A DNA stretch of 64,000 nt from Allopseudospirillum japonicum (GTDB taxonomy: Bacteria; Pseudomonadota; Gammaproteobacteria; Pseudomonadales; Halomonadaceae): contig NZ_FNYH01000007.1 of NCBI RefSeq assembly GCF_900108915.1, positions 94,028-158,027 of the forward strand, in the 5' to 3' direction. The notes beneath the pieces are model-generated. The model searched no databases. It saw only the letters and a list, made by a program, of their open reading frames with translations, and had not been told where the DNA came from. Position 1 is the stretch's first letter; every line of letters begins with the position of its first letter. Below are positions 8,700 through 17,734 of the stretch, in pieces. The position numbers and the translations under genes were made by a program.

Positions 8700-10106
8700 T
8701 TAGACAGGTAAAAAGACGCGCATCCCCAGCACCAACATGATAATCCAGGTCAGCGCCAGTAAGCGGCCGGCAGGGAGTTTATCGACCACAAGCGCTTGCG
8801 GGGCATAAGTATGTAACCCTGCACGTCCTAAAGCGACACAAGCCAAGCCGATTAAAGCACCTGCAATCACATCTGAGAACCAATGCACCTGTAAATATAA
8901 ACGTGAAATTAAAGTCGCTAGTACAGGTAGGCTTGCCAGCACATACCAAAGACTTCTATGTGGTGGTGATTTCTGTACCGCAATACTTGTCAGTATGAGC
9001 CCAAAAAGCGCCACACTAATACTTGAGTGTGCACTTGGATAAGCAAAGGAATGGCTAAGGTGCTCTGGTGTATGCGGGCGTAAACGTGCAAAACTGTGTT
9101 TAAGTAAGGTGGTGATGGCTGAAGTACTTGCAAGTACCACACACCAATGCACGACCCACCACCAAGCTTTACGCCATACCAAGTAAATAACCCAAGGCAA
9201 AGACAACACAAGCACCCCAGTCAAATCACCCCAGAAACTCACCATTTGCATCAAGGTCTGTCCTGTCGATGTTTGCCAAGTTTGCATTAAGGCCAACACT
9301 TGTGCATCCCAAGCTGCGAACACTTGTTGTTGATAAAGAAGCGTCCAAATAATAAAGCTCAGGAGGCTGAAAAGGGCTAACACCCAAGTGGCTAATGGGC
9401 TATGAGTTGCTTGGTGAAACGGGTGCAGCCAAGGAATTTTTAGGTGCACAGCTTGGATACGTGCTTGCCAAGGGCCTGGGTATTGCGGATGTAAATGCAA
9501 GCGCCCCCAAAATACAAATGCCAGTAGTAGTAATAATAAAATGCCACTCAATACCAGAGGAATCATAACGGTTATCCCTGTCGATGCTTCATTTGTCCAC
9601 CCTTGTCCAATCCAATACCCAGGAGCTAGATACAAGGGCGCCCAGATGACAGATGAGACTAGGTTCACTGCCATAAAGTGCCTGCTGGGCATGTGTAACA
9701 GACCAGCGATTAAGGGAATTAAAGGGCGCAGGGGGCCAATAAAACGGCCCAAAAATACACTAGCTATTCCGTAGTGTACAAAGAATTTTTCGCTTTTAGG
9801 TAACCAATCTGGATGTTTTTGCCAAATTTTCCATCTTAAAACCCAAGTTCGCCCTCTTGTACCAAGCAAAAAGCCACACAGATCACCAAGAAAGGCGCCT
9901 GTCATTGCCGCCCCTAAAGTCATCAGCCAAGAAATTTCCATCTGACCTGCGACAAAGCTGGCGGCGGCTAACAGTAAAACGCCAGGTACAAGCAAGCCAA
10001 CTACAGCCAAAGATTCTAGCGCGGCAAGGAGGCCTATGCTGACCAAGACCCATTCAGGGTGTTGGGTTAACCAAAGGCTAATGGGGTGCTGGGCGAGGTT
10101 ATCCAA
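8700..10106 (-). CDS. Fused DedA-family / PAP2 lipid phosphatase membrane protein
   Basis: 468 residues in two membrane modules. Residues ~1-200 are a DedA (SNARE-associated) domain: ALESLAVVGLLVPGVLLLAAA, then FFVHYGIASVFLGRFIGPLRPLIPLIAG with the conserved FxGRFxGPxRP. Residues ~235-450 are a PAP2 phosphatase domain with all three motifs: KHSFARLRP (~335), PSAHSS (~358) and SRLYLQVHWFSDVIAG (~400). DedA proteins flip undecaprenyl phosphate or phospholipids; PAP2 enzymes dephosphorylate undecaprenyl pyrophosphate, phosphatidylglycerophosphate or lipid A. The fusion suggests linked dephosphorylation and recycling of a lipid carrier. The gene ends close to the EamA gene start and may share its transcript. 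Confidence 0.92.
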   Translation of the reverse strand: MDNLAQHPISLWLTQHPEWVLVSIGLLAALESLAVVGLLVPGVLLLAAASFVAGQMEISWLMTLGAAMTGAFLGDLCGFLLGTRGRTWVLRWKIWQKHPDWLPKSEKFFVHYGIASVFLGRFIGPLRPLIPLIAGLLHMPSRHFMAVNLVSSVIWAPLYLAPGYWIGQGWTNEASTGITVMIPLVLSGILLLLLLAFVFWGRLHLHPQYPGPWQARIQAVHLKIPWLHPFHQATHSPLATWVLALFSLLSFIIWTLLYQQQVFAAWDAQVLALMQTWQTSTGQTLMQMVSFWGDLTGVLVLSLPWVIYLVWRKAWWWVVHWCVVLASTSAITTLLKHSFARLRPHTPEHLSHSFAYPSAHSSISVALFGLILTSIAVQKSPPHRSLWYVLASLPVLATLISRLYLQVHWFSDVIAGALIGLACVALGRAGLHTYAPQALVVDKLPAGRLLALTWIIMLVLGMRVFLPV

Positions 10107-10128
10107 GTGTTAAAATCCGCAGAAAATC

Positions 10129-10154
10129 AAACCCCGTATGTATCAACGGGGTTT
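10129..10154 (-). terminator. Hairpin terminator after the GGDEF-like pair
   Basis: A perfect 9-base stem (10129-10137 with 10146-10154; AAACCCCGT paired with ACGGGGTTT) and an 8-base loop. On the minus strand the stem is followed by TTTGATTTT, so it ends transcription from the two GGDEF-like genes before the DedA-PAP2 gene. Confidence 0.75.
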
Positions 10155-10176
10155 ACAAGAAAGGGATACAGAACAT

Positions 10177-11151
10177 CTAAAGTTGTACACGCTCAGGCAA
10201 GCTATGAATACAACTATTGCTGATACGTTCTTCGAGCTCAGCAGCACTTTCACCTGCAATAAGGGTTAAAGGTGTCATGCTGACATCGACCGGTCCTAAA
10301 GGGGAATCTAATTGATCCAGTAACTGGTGATATAAGCGTTCACGCAGCACTAAGCTACCATTGGTGGTGGTATTGGGAAGTAGTAAAACCAAAGTTTGTG
10401 CGTCGTATCGATACAGCTCATCGCCAACGCGACAAGTACGAATTAGGATTCGGCTCGAATGCGCCAATAAAGTATCTGCGCTTGTGCTGCCATATTCTTG
10501 CACTAACTGCGGGTATTGATTCAGCTCGATTAAAAGTAGGGATAAAGGGCGTTGTGTGGTGCGTGCGCGGCTGACTTCGGCAATCAAACGTTGATGTAAA
10601 TGATTGATATTGAAAGCCCCTGTGGTGCGATCACGGATGCTAAAATTTTCTAAGCGCTTGAGCTGCCATGCTTGATCTGCGGCGAGTAAAAACCCTGTAC
10701 CACTAAAGATAAGATATTGGCTAGCGACTTGTATCCAAGGCCAATGTAGATGATAAGTATGCCATGCCGCAAATCCTGCCATTGTCAAGGCAAAGTAAGT
10801 GCCTAATTTAAGCGGCAAAAGGAAAAAGCCTAGAAGAGGCAACAGCATTAACCAATCATAATGTAATAGAAAAACATGGGCTTGCGGAATATTGGCCAAA
10901 GGCCAAGCTTGAAGCGCTAAAAGTGCCAAGACAGGATAAGCCGTTAAGTCTTGACGTATAGGAGTAATCAGCCAGCGGTAAACGGCAAAGCTGGCGATTA
11001 AAGGTGCGCTTAATGCGGGCAATAAAATGCTGGAGTACCAAGCATGGTAATAGGCTTGTAAGGCAGTGGCCGCCAATAAAATAGCTAAGGCAGCGTAAAT
11101 ACAAGCGACTATTTTGTGTTTGGCAATTCCAGAGTACTCATGCAGTGCCAT
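10177..11151 (-). CDS. Membrane protein with degenerate GGDEF domain (second of a pair)
   Basis: 324 residues. Five or six hydrophobic segments fill residues ~10-160, followed by a GGDEF-like domain that begins NFSIRDRTTGAFNINHLHQRL. At the place of the RYGGDEFA loop it reads RYDAQTLVLLLP, so the residues that bind GTP and metal are gone. Diguanylate cyclase activity is therefore very unlikely; a scaffold or nucleotide-sensing role is possible. The ATG at 11151 has AAGGAGA about 9 bases upstream and overlaps the end of the upstream gene by 14 bases. A much longer in-frame reading (from 11304) runs through that gene and lacks support. I know no named function for it. Confidence 0.8.
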   Translation of the reverse strand: MALHEYSGIAKHKIVACIYAALAILLAATALQAYYHAWYSSILLPALSAPLIASFAVYRWLITPIRQDLTAYPVLALLALQAWPLANIPQAHVFLLHYDWLMLLPLLGFFLLPLKLGTYFALTMAGFAAWHTYHLHWPWIQVASQYLIFSGTGFLLAADQAWQLKRLENFSIRDRTTGAFNINHLHQRLIAEVSRARTTQRPLSLLLIELNQYPQLVQEYGSTSADTLLAHSSRILIRTCRVGDELYRYDAQTLVLLLPNTTTNGSLVLRERLYHQLLDQLDSPLGPVDVSMTPLTLIAGESAAELEERISNSCIHSLPERVQL

Positions 11152-12085
11152 GTAAGTGCGTCTCCTTGTCTGCTTGAGTGTCTTCCTTGATAGATAATGC
11201 TTGTACAGGCTGTTGAGCAAAGGCTTGATGGGCTTCTTGTTCGATACTTGCAAGACTTTGTTGTGCATCAAGAACCGCAAAGATGTGCGCGTCCACATTT
11301 GCAAGTAGTTGACTTAACCAATGTACGCGTTCACGCGCTTGGACAAGATCACTTGTTGGCAATAATACCACTAAATCGGTTTGTGACTTGTGTGCCAAAC
11401 TATGATAAGAGCGCTCGAAAGCTTGCAGGTTGTGCGTGAGAATCTGGGCGAGTGTATTCACTTCTTCACTGGTATGCACGCGTGGGCGCACATAAACACA
11501 GGCCAGCAAGGTTTGTTCCCGTGCTGCTCGGTTGAGCTCGCGGTTAAAATCTTCTTGCAATTGGTGAGCATCGAGCAAGCCTGTAAGATCATTGCGTCGC
11601 GCAAGGCTCAAATATTGATGTTTGGCACTGAGATAATGGTAAGTGGCAACACCAGCCAAGGTAGCGCAAATCCAATAGAGCACCAGCATTTGCAAGCGAT
11701 ATACAGTATCGTCACCGAGCATAATCAAAATACAAATGAGTAAAGAATAAGCGGCCATGCTCCAGATCGCTGTTTGGAACGGTAGCAAGGCGAAAAAGAC
11801 AAACGGCTGCAAATATAACCAGTGAGGATTAAAAGGCAGTAGCCAATGCGTATTGAGGATGGAAATTAGCACAAGATGTGCTGTAGCAAAATGAGCATAA
11901 ATGCGAATCTCGGCCGCTTTGTGCTGGTAAATTGCCCACGCAAGTCCTAATAAAAGCGCGCCTAAACTGGTGAGAATGCCAACTTGTAACCAAGATTCTG
12001 CTTGTTGAGACCATGCCAACGCCCACCAGCATAAGGCACCTAGAGTTAACGCATAAGGTTTATAATCAATAAAGTTTGGATGCAT
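11138..12085 (-). CDS. Membrane protein with degenerate GGDEF domain (first of a pair)
   Basis: 315 residues, with the same architecture as the next gene: about six hydrophobic segments (residues ~10-155), then a GGDEF-like domain from RRNDLTGLLDAHQLQEDF. The loop that should read GGDEF is replaced (SLAHKSQTDLVVLLP), so it too should be inactive as a cyclase. The two proteins look like paralogues that have both lost catalysis but kept the fold. The ATG at 12085 is preferred; a GTG at 12109 would add eight residues. The coding sequence overlaps the downstream gene, so the two are translated together. Function unknown. Confidence 0.78.
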   Translation of the reverse strand: MHPNFIDYKPYALTLGALCWWALAWSQQAESWLQVGILTSLGALLLGLAWAIYQHKAAEIRIYAHFATAHLVLISILNTHWLLPFNPHWLYLQPFVFFALLPFQTAIWSMAAYSLLICILIMLGDDTVYRLQMLVLYWICATLAGVATYHYLSAKHQYLSLARRNDLTGLLDAHQLQEDFNRELNRAAREQTLLACVYVRPRVHTSEEVNTLAQILTHNLQAFERSYHSLAHKSQTDLVVLLPTSDLVQARERVHWLSQLLANVDAHIFAVLDAQQSLASIEQEAHQAFAQQPVQALSIKEDTQADKETHLHGTA

Positions 12086-12480
12086 TGTTATTCCAAGCGT
12101 ATAAATCACTCCATGTGTGCTGGTTTGAGGTTATATTGAATCCCCTCAGCCTTTGCAAGTACACACATGTACTCTCTTATTCTATCGGCATCTTGTGTGT
12201 GGCAATGAGTGTGACTTGTTCAGCCGAGGCGGAAGTGTCGTGTTATACTCATGCCTTTGGTGAGGTTATGCCAAGTTAACCCAAATACAAAAGGACCAAC
12301 TTGGATGCACTTGCTTGAATGCTGTAATCTGGTATTCACAAACACAGACACTCATCTCACCTAGATGCACTGTCGTTGCAATAAGACTAGCGTAATCTTA
12401 GGTAACTTTTTGTTTTTCGGCTACTCAAGCTTGCGCTATATATTTGATGCGCGTCAAAAATCAACAGGTAGGTAATTTTC
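12086..12480. other. Intergenic region upstream of proA and the GGDEF-like pair
   Basis: About 395 bases without a gene between divergent transcription units. A possible extended -10 element (TG, one base, TATACT at 12244-12249) faces proA, with only a weak TTGTTC at 12216 as a -35 at poor spacing. I see no convincing operator, riboswitch or RNA gene here. Confidence 0.4.
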
Positions 12481-13749
12481 ATGCAGGTACAGGATTATAT
12501 GCAAACCTTAGGCCGCCAAGCACGTCAAGCAGCACGGACTTTAGCGCGTCTTACAACAGAAGATAAAAACCGCGCCTTACATGCGATTGCGCAAGCATTA
12601 GAGGCAGCGAGTCCGCAGTTACTGCAAGCCAATGCCAAGGACCTTGAACAAGGTCGCGCGCGCGGGCTAGAAGAAGCCTTATTAGATCGCCTTGCACTAA
12701 CACCTGCACGAATTGAAGCTATGTTAGAAGGTTTGCGCCAAGTTGCGAGCCTACCTGATCCTGTTGGTGAGATCACCGAAATGCGCTACCGCCCGAGTGG
12801 CATTCAAGTAGGAAAAATGCGTGTTCCTCTAGGGGTGATTGGTATTATCTATGAGTCGCGTCCGAATGTCACTGTAGAAGCTGCGAGCCTGTGCTTAAAA
12901 TCTGGTAATGCAGCGATCTTGCGTGGTGGCTCTGAGGCCCTGCACTCCAATCGTGCCATTGCTGCTTGTATTCAACAAGGGCTGGCGCAGGCGGGGGTGA
13001 ATGCGCATGCGGTACAAGTGGTTGAAACCACCGATCGTGAAGCGGTTGGCGCCTTAATTCGTATGGATACTTACGTTGATGTCATTGTGCCGCGTGGTGG
13101 TAAGGGGCTGATTGAGCGTATTACGCAAGAAGCGCGCGTCCCTGTGATCAAACATTTAGATGGTATTTGCCATGTGTACCTTGATCGAGATGCAGATGCA
13201 CAAAAGGCGCTGGCTATTAGTTTAAATGCAAAAACCCAACGTTATGGCACTTGTAATACCATGGAGACTCTGCTGGTACATCAACAAGTGGCAGCAAACT
13301 TATTGCCAAGTATTGCACAAGATCTACTTGCGAAAGGGGTCGAGTTGCGTGCGTGTGAGGTCAGCTTGGCTTTATTGCAAGGTGCGCATTTACCTGTTAT
13401 TGCGGCAACGGAAGAAGACTGGTCGACTGAGTACCTAGGGCCCATTTTATCTATCAAGGTGGTTGATTCCTTGGATGACGCCATTGATCATATCAACACT
13501 TATAGCTCACAACATACAGAGGCCATTGTGACCGAAAACTATACGCGTGCGCGTCGTTTCTTAACGGAAGTGGATTCAAGCTCTGTCATGGTTAACGCTT
13601 CGACCCGTTTTGCTGATGGGTTTGAATATGGTTTAGGTGCGGAAATTGGTATCTCTACGGATAAAATCCATGCGCGTGGTCCTGTAGGTTTGGAAGGCTT
13701 AACATCGCAAAAGTATATTGTGTTGGGTGATGGACATATCCGCCAGTAA
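12481..13749 (+). CDS. proA: Gamma-glutamyl phosphate reductase
   Basis: 422 residues, the normal ProA length. It reduces gamma-glutamyl phosphate to glutamate semialdehyde with NADPH, the second step of proline synthesis, in the cytoplasm. The aldehyde dehydrogenase-like fold is clear: [38 protein letters not shown], and the active cysteine in [15 protein letters not shown]. The end [16 protein letters not shown] is typical of the family. No proB is adjacent. nadD begins two bases after the stop, so proA and nadD are probably one transcript, an order common in pseudomonads. Confidence 0.97.
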   Translation: MQVQDYMQTLGRQARQAARTLARLTTEDKNRALHAIAQALEAASPQLLQANAKDLEQGRARGLEEALLDRLALTPARIEAMLEGLRQVASLPDPVGEITEMRYRPSGIQVGKMRVPLGVIGIIYESRPNVTVEAASLCLKSGNAAILRGGSEALHSNRAIAACIQQGLAQAGVNAHAVQVVETTDREAVGALIRMDTYVDVIVPRGGKGLIERITQEARVPVIKHLDGICHVYLDRDADAQKALAISLNAKTQRYGTCNTMETLLVHQQVAANLLPSIAQDLLAKGVELRACEVSLALLQGAHLPVIAATEEDWSTEYLGPILSIKVVDSLDDAIDHINTYSSQHTEAIVTENYTRARRFLTEVDSSSVMVNASTRFADGFEYGLGAEIGISTDKIHARGPVGLEGLTSQKYIVLGDGHIRQ

Positions 13750-13750
13750 A

Positions 13751-14401
13751 ATGTCAGTACATCGACAAGGGGTGCTCATGTTAGGGGGCACCTTTGATCC
13801 TATCCATCATGGGCATTTACGTACCGCCGTCGAGCTTTATGAGCGCCTCGCGGTGGCGGAAGTACGCCTGATTCCCTGTCATCAACCGCCACACCGTCAA
13901 CAACCGCTTGCCAGTAGTGCGCAGCGTTTGCATATGGTGTCTTTAGCGATTGCGGGAGAAGCAGGTCTTCAGTTAGATGCTTGTGAACTAGAACGTGATC
14001 AAGCCTCTTGGTCTGTACATACACTAGCTAGTTTGCGTGCGCGTTTAGGTGCGCAAGTCCCTTTGATGATGGCTGTGGGTATGGACAGTTTTCTTAGTTT
14101 GCCTTCTTGGTATCAATGGCGTCAGCTCACCCACTATGCGCATCTTGTGGTGGTAACGCGTCCTGATTATCAAGCGCTTTATAGTGCAGAATTGCAAACT
14201 TGGCTCGATCAACATCAAACACAAAATGCTGACCTTTTGCATCGCTTGCCTTGTGGCAAGGTGTTACTGATGCAATTGCAAACACCTTTAGCTATCTCAG
14301 CAACACAAATCCGCAAGGCATTGGCGCAAGGGCGTTCAGCACGCTATTGGTTACCCGATCAGGTTTTGGCCTATATTCAACAACAAGGGCTCTACCTTTA
14401 A
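13751..14401 (+). CDS. nadD: Nicotinate-nucleotide adenylyltransferase
   Basis: 216 residues. It adenylates nicotinate mononucleotide to deamido-NAD in the cytoplasm. It has the nucleotidyltransferase signature GGTFDPIHHGHL at residues ~13-24, IPCHQPPHR for substrate binding, VGMDSFLSLPSWYQW, and the C-terminal ISATQIRKALAQGRS motif (family ISxTxIR). I start at the ATG at 13751, just after the proA stop; an ATG at 13730 inside proA is also in frame and neither has a strong ribosome site. The order proA-nadD-rsfS-rlmH-mrdA-rodA is a known gammaproteobacterial arrangement. Confidence 0.94.
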   Translation: MSVHRQGVLMLGGTFDPIHHGHLRTAVELYERLAVAEVRLIPCHQPPHRQQPLASSAQRLHMVSLAIAGEAGLQLDACELERDQASWSVHTLASLRARLGAQVPLMMAVGMDSFLSLPSWYQWRQLTHYAHLVVVTRPDYQALYSAELQTWLDQHQTQNADLLHRLPCGKVLLMQLQTPLAISATQIRKALAQGRSARYWLPDQVLAYIQQQGLYL

Positions 14402-14460
14402 GCTAGGTGTGAAATGTTGGCTTAAGGGGTGCCTAATATTCCTACTTTGTCGATTCCATT

Positions 14461-14480
14461 ATTAAAGAGGTTGCTTTAAT
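14461..14480 (+). promoter_or_regulatory. Short hairpin over the rsfS ribosome-binding site
   Basis: ATTAAAG (14461-14467) pairs with CTTTAAT (14474-14480). The purine stretch AAAGAGG that would serve as ribosome site starts in the 5' arm and runs into the loop, 3-4 bases before the ATG at 14483. The AU-rich stem is weak, so control of translation is only a possibility. Confidence 0.3.
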
Positions 14481-14482
14481 CC

Positions 14483-14851
14483 ATGCACGCCTATACAGAA
14501 ATCCCCCTCAATGCCTTGGCGATTGAAGCCTTGGAAGAGATCAAAGCACAAAACATCTGCTTGCTTGATGTGCGTGAAAGTACCAGTGTGACGGATTTTA
14601 TGCTCATTGCTAGCGGAACCTCGACCCGCCAACTAAATGCATTAGCACAAAACCTAGTTCTGAAAATGAAAGAGGCCGGTTATCGTCCTTTAGGGGTAGA
14701 AGGTCAGAATAATACAGATTGGGTCTTGGTCGATTTGGGCGAGCTTGTGGTGCATCTGATGTTGCCTGAAACGCGCCAGTTTTATGATTTAGAGCGTTTA
14801 TGGTCACAATTTCCTAGCGAAACGGCACTTTCTTCTTCACAAACGCCCTAA
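14483..14851 (+). CDS. rsfS: Ribosomal silencing factor RsfS
   Basis: 122 residues of the RsfS/YbeB/Iojap family. It binds ribosomal protein uL14 and keeps subunits apart when nutrients are scarce. Family blocks are intact: [45 protein letters not shown], and [10 protein letters not shown]. It lies 81 bases after nadD and 42 bases before rlmH, both usual partners. Confidence 0.95.
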   Translation: MHAYTEIPLNALAIEALEEIKAQNICLLDVRESTSVTDFMLIASGTSTRQLNALAQNLVLKMKEAGYRPLGVEGQNNTDWVLVDLGELVVHLMLPETRQFYDLERLWSQFPSETALSSSQTP

Positions 14852-14893
14852 AGCTTTTAGGAATGGTTGCGCGCTGAACTTGCGGAGGTTGCA

Positions 14894-15361
14894 TTGAAAA
14901 TACGTATCTTGGCGGTTGGGCAAAAAATGCCTGCTTGGGTTAATGAAGGGGTGATCACTTACCTAAAACGTTTTCCGAGGGAATATCGATTAGAGATTCA
15001 AGAAATTCCTGCCGGCCAACGTGGTAAAAATGCTGATCTTGCCCAAGCCATGAAACGTGAAGCTGAAGCTATTTTAGCGCGTATTGATGCAGATGAGCAT
15101 GTCATTGCCTTAGAAGTAAAAGGCCAGGCTTGGAGTACGCAAGCTTTGGCAAATCAATTTGAAAGTTGGCATATGCAAGGGCAAAATCTGGTGTTTTTGA
15201 TCGGTGGGCCAGAAGGTTTGGATGCAAGTTGCCGCCAACGGGCTAACCAACTTTGGTCTCTCTCTAATTTGACGCTTCCTCACCCTCTGGTGCGTGTTTT
15301 ACTAGCAGAACAGCTTTATCGAGCTTGGTCGATTACTCAAGGGCATCCTTATCATCGTTGA
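14894..15361 (+). CDS. rlmH: 23S rRNA pseudouridine-1915 N3-methyltransferase
   Basis: 155 residues, the same length as E. coli RlmH, if it starts at the TTG at 14894 (LKIRILAVGQKMPAW). GGAGG lies a few bases upstream of that TTG, which decides the start; an earlier reading from 14867 adds a poorly fitting extension. The SPOUT methyltransferase signatures are present: IPAGQRGKNAD, FLIGGPEGL, LTLPHPLVRVLLAEQLYRAW and the final GHPYHR. It methylates pseudouridine 1915 of 23S rRNA on whole 70S ribosomes. Confidence 0.95.
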   Translation: MKIRILAVGQKMPAWVNEGVITYLKRFPREYRLEIQEIPAGQRGKNADLAQAMKREAEAILARIDADEHVIALEVKGQAWSTQALANQFESWHMQGQNLVFLIGGPEGLDASCRQRANQLWSLSNLTLPHPLVRVLLAEQLYRAWSITQGHPYHR

Positions 15362-15781
15362 TTTATGAATACCGCCTAGCGTGCCTACTCATATCGATTC
15401 TATCCGATGCCCGAGTCAGCCAACCTGCTTTTTCGGATCTTCGGGTGCGTGCAAGAGTACGTCTGCCACTAATTTTTTGTGTGTGCGTACCCATGCTTGG
15501 TGTGGGCACTTCTTCATGCAGATCTGTATCAAGGTTGCCAAAAGGATGTCCATCAAGGTAAACGAGGCGATTTTGGTAGGTGCCAGCAGGTTACAAGAGC
15601 ACCAACAGAAAATGATTGCAAAGCACGCGGGAGGTGAAGCTTGTGTCAGTTTCTGTGGGCAATCTCAAGGAGCAACAGGCAATAATGATGAAGCAGGAAC
15701 TTGGAAGGCAACAACCAGCAATCTCCATCTTTCAAGGTGGGGAAGACGTCAACCCTCTATTGTTTTACGTTGAGAGCTAAG
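15362..15781. other. Unexplained 420-base gap between rlmH and mrdA
   Basis: These two genes are usually close together. Here 420 bases intervene. One frame (15381-15773) is open, but its translation (CFFGSSGACKSTSATNF and so on) resembles no family I know and it has no clear ribosome site. I see no tRNA, terminator or transposase remnant. It may hold a promoter for the mrdA-rodA-mltB genes or be a decayed insertion. Confidence 0.45.
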
Positions 15782-17734
15782 ATGTCATCTTCGAGTTCGT
15801 CCTCAGCATCTAAAAACACAGCGGTCAAAGGTGCTTTTAAAGATCTCCATCAAGAAAATCAAGTCTTCCAGCGGCGTGCTTGGATCGCCATTGTGATTGT
15901 CATTGTGATGCTGTTGGGCTTGGTCAGTCGCATGCTATTTTTGCAAATTGTACAGTATGATGTGCATACCACACGCTCAGAGAATAACCGTATTCATGTG
16001 GAAGCGGTGGCACCGACTCGGGGGTTAATTTATGACCGCAACGGTATTTTGTTAGCGGATAATCGCCCCAGTTATAGCTTGACGATTGTACGCGAACAGG
16101 TCAAAGATTTACAAAATGTCCTCAAGCGCATTAGCCACATCCTTAAATTAGATGAAGAACATCAAGAGCTTATCCACGAACGCGCCGCGCAAAGGCGACG
16201 CCCTTTCGAGCCGACTTTACTATTAGATCAGTTGACGGAAGCCCAAATTGCCCAAATTGCGGTTAATCGTCATAGGTTACCTGGGGTGGAAGTGGAAGCC
16301 CAACTTTCACGGCACTATCCACAAAAAGATTATATGGCGCATGTCTTAGGTTATGTGGGCCGTATTAATGAAGAAGAGCTCAATCAACTCGATCGTACCC
16401 GTTATAGTGGCACCCACTATATTGGTAAAACAGGGGTAGAAAAGTTTTATGAAACAGATTTGCACGGTGAGGTCGGCTATCAAAAAGTAGAAACCAATGC
16501 GCGGGGGCGTGTTCTACGTGTGTTAGAGTATCAACCACCTCAACCTGGTAAAAACCTTGTGTTGCATTTAGATAGCCAGCTACAGCAAGTGGCGCATGAG
16601 GCTTTACAAGGACGCCGAGGTGCTATTGTGGCAGTTGAACCGGCTACAGGCGGTATTTTGGCTATGGTCAGTACGCCAAGTTTTGATCCCAACTTATTTG
16701 TTGGTGGTATTGATAGTAAAACTTACCGTGATTTACGCCGAGATCCAGATTTACCGCTATTCAATCGTTCGATTCGTGGACAATATCCACCAGCTTCTAC
16801 CGTTAAACCCTTTATGGCCTTAGCTGGGTTGGAATATGACGTCGTCAAGCGTGATACCAGTATTTATGATCCTGGATATTATCGTTTGCCTAACGATGAT
16901 CGCCAATACCGTAATTGGAAGCGTAGTGGGCATGGCAAGGTGGATTTGCGTTTGTCTGTGGTGTATTCAAATGATACCTATTTTTATAACCTTGCTTATA
17001 ACTTAGGTATTGATAATATTTTTGATTTTATGTCGAAATTTGGTTTTGGCGAACAAACCAGTGTGGATGTAGACCATGCAACTAGTGGTTTGATGCCGAG
17101 CCGAGAATGGAAACGCAATGAAAGACGCCAACCTTGGTTCCCCGGGGAAACTTTAAGTATTGGTATTGGCCAAGGATATTGGTTAGCCACACCTTTGCAA
17201 CTGGCAAGTGCAACTGCCATCTTAGCCAATCGTGGTCATTGGGTGCAGGCACGTTTGTTGCATTCTGCAGATGGCAAAGAACTCCCCAGATATTTCCAGG
17301 ATACACCAGCAGATGTCAAATTAAGAGATGCTTCCAACTGGGATTATGTATTTGATGTGATGAAAGATGTCGTACATAGCCCAAGGGGAACCGCACGTGG
17401 TATTAGTCACGGCCTTCAATATCTGATGGCGGGTAAAACAGGAACCGCACAAGTGCGTAGTATTCGCCAAGGTGAGACCTATGATGAAACCAAAATCCCT
17501 GAACGACATCGAGATCATGCGTTATTTGTGGCCTTTGCACCACTGGAAAATCCACAAATCGCGATTGCTGTGGTTGTCGAAAATGGCGGTGGTGGTAGTA
17601 CGACTGCCGCGCCTATCGCACGTAAGGTCGTGGATGCTTATTTATTACCTAAATTAGCAACCCAACCGACAGCCGTGGCCCAACAAGAAGCAGTCCCTGC
17701 ATCTCAAGGGCAAGCTTTGGGGAGAGGCGCATGA
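15782..17734 (+). CDS. mrdA: Penicillin-binding protein 2 (elongasome transpeptidase)
   Basis: 650 residues from the ATG at 15782. A serine-rich cytoplasmic head (MSSSSSSSASK) precedes one membrane helix (AWIAIVIVIVMLLGLVSRML), the class B PBP dimerisation region (PTRGLIYDRNGILLADN), and the transpeptidase domain with its three motifs: active serine in PPASTVKPF, SND in VVYSNDTYF, and KTG in MAGKTGTAQV. It cross-links peptidoglycan during cell elongation together with RodA. The rodA start overlaps its stop as ATGA. An in-frame extension to 15701 is unsupported. Confidence 0.96.
   Translation: MSSSSSSSASKNTAVKGAFKDLHQENQVFQRRAWIAIVIVIVMLLGLVSRMLFLQIVQYDVHTTRSENNRIHVEAVAPTRGLIYDRNGILLADNRPSYSLTIVREQVKDLQNVLKRISHILKLDEEHQELIHERAAQRRRPFEPTLLLDQLTEAQIAQIAVNRHRLPGVEVEAQLSRHYPQKDYMAHVLGYVGRINEEELNQLDRTRYSGTHYIGKTGVEKFYETDLHGEVGYQKVETNARGRVLRVLEYQPPQPGKNLVLHLDSQLQQVAHEALQGRRGAIVAVEPATGGILAMVSTPSFDPNLFVGGIDSKTYRDLRRDPDLPLFNRSIRGQYPPASTVKPFMALAGLEYDVVKRDTSIYDPGYYRLPNDDRQYRNWKRSGHGKVDLRLSVVYSNDTYFYNLAYNLGIDNIFDFMSKFGFGEQTSVDVDHATSGLMPSREWKRNERRQPWFPGETLSIGIGQGYWLATPLQLASATAILANRGHWVQARLLHSADGKELPRYFQDTPADVKLRDASNWDYVFDVMKDVVHSPRGTARGISHGLQYLMAGKTGTAQVRSIRQGETYDETKIPERHRDHALFVAFAPLENPQIAIAVVVENGGGGSTTAAPIARKVVDAYLLPKLATQPTAVAQQEAVPASQGQALGRGA

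Noticed and set aside
11138..11304. Longer N-terminus for the second GGDEF-like protein (start at 11304)
   Set aside because: It would run deep inside the upstream gene in another frame; the ATG at 11151 has a good ribosome site.
12216..12249. Full -35/-10 promoter for proA
   Set aside because: The extended -10 is plausible but the -35-like TTGTTC is 22 bases away, so I mention it only as part of the intergenic entry.
15381..15773. Open frame of 130 codons between rlmH and mrdA
   Set aside because: No ribosome site, unlikely composition, no family known to me, and it overlaps no conserved gene position. Kept only as part of the unexplained gap.
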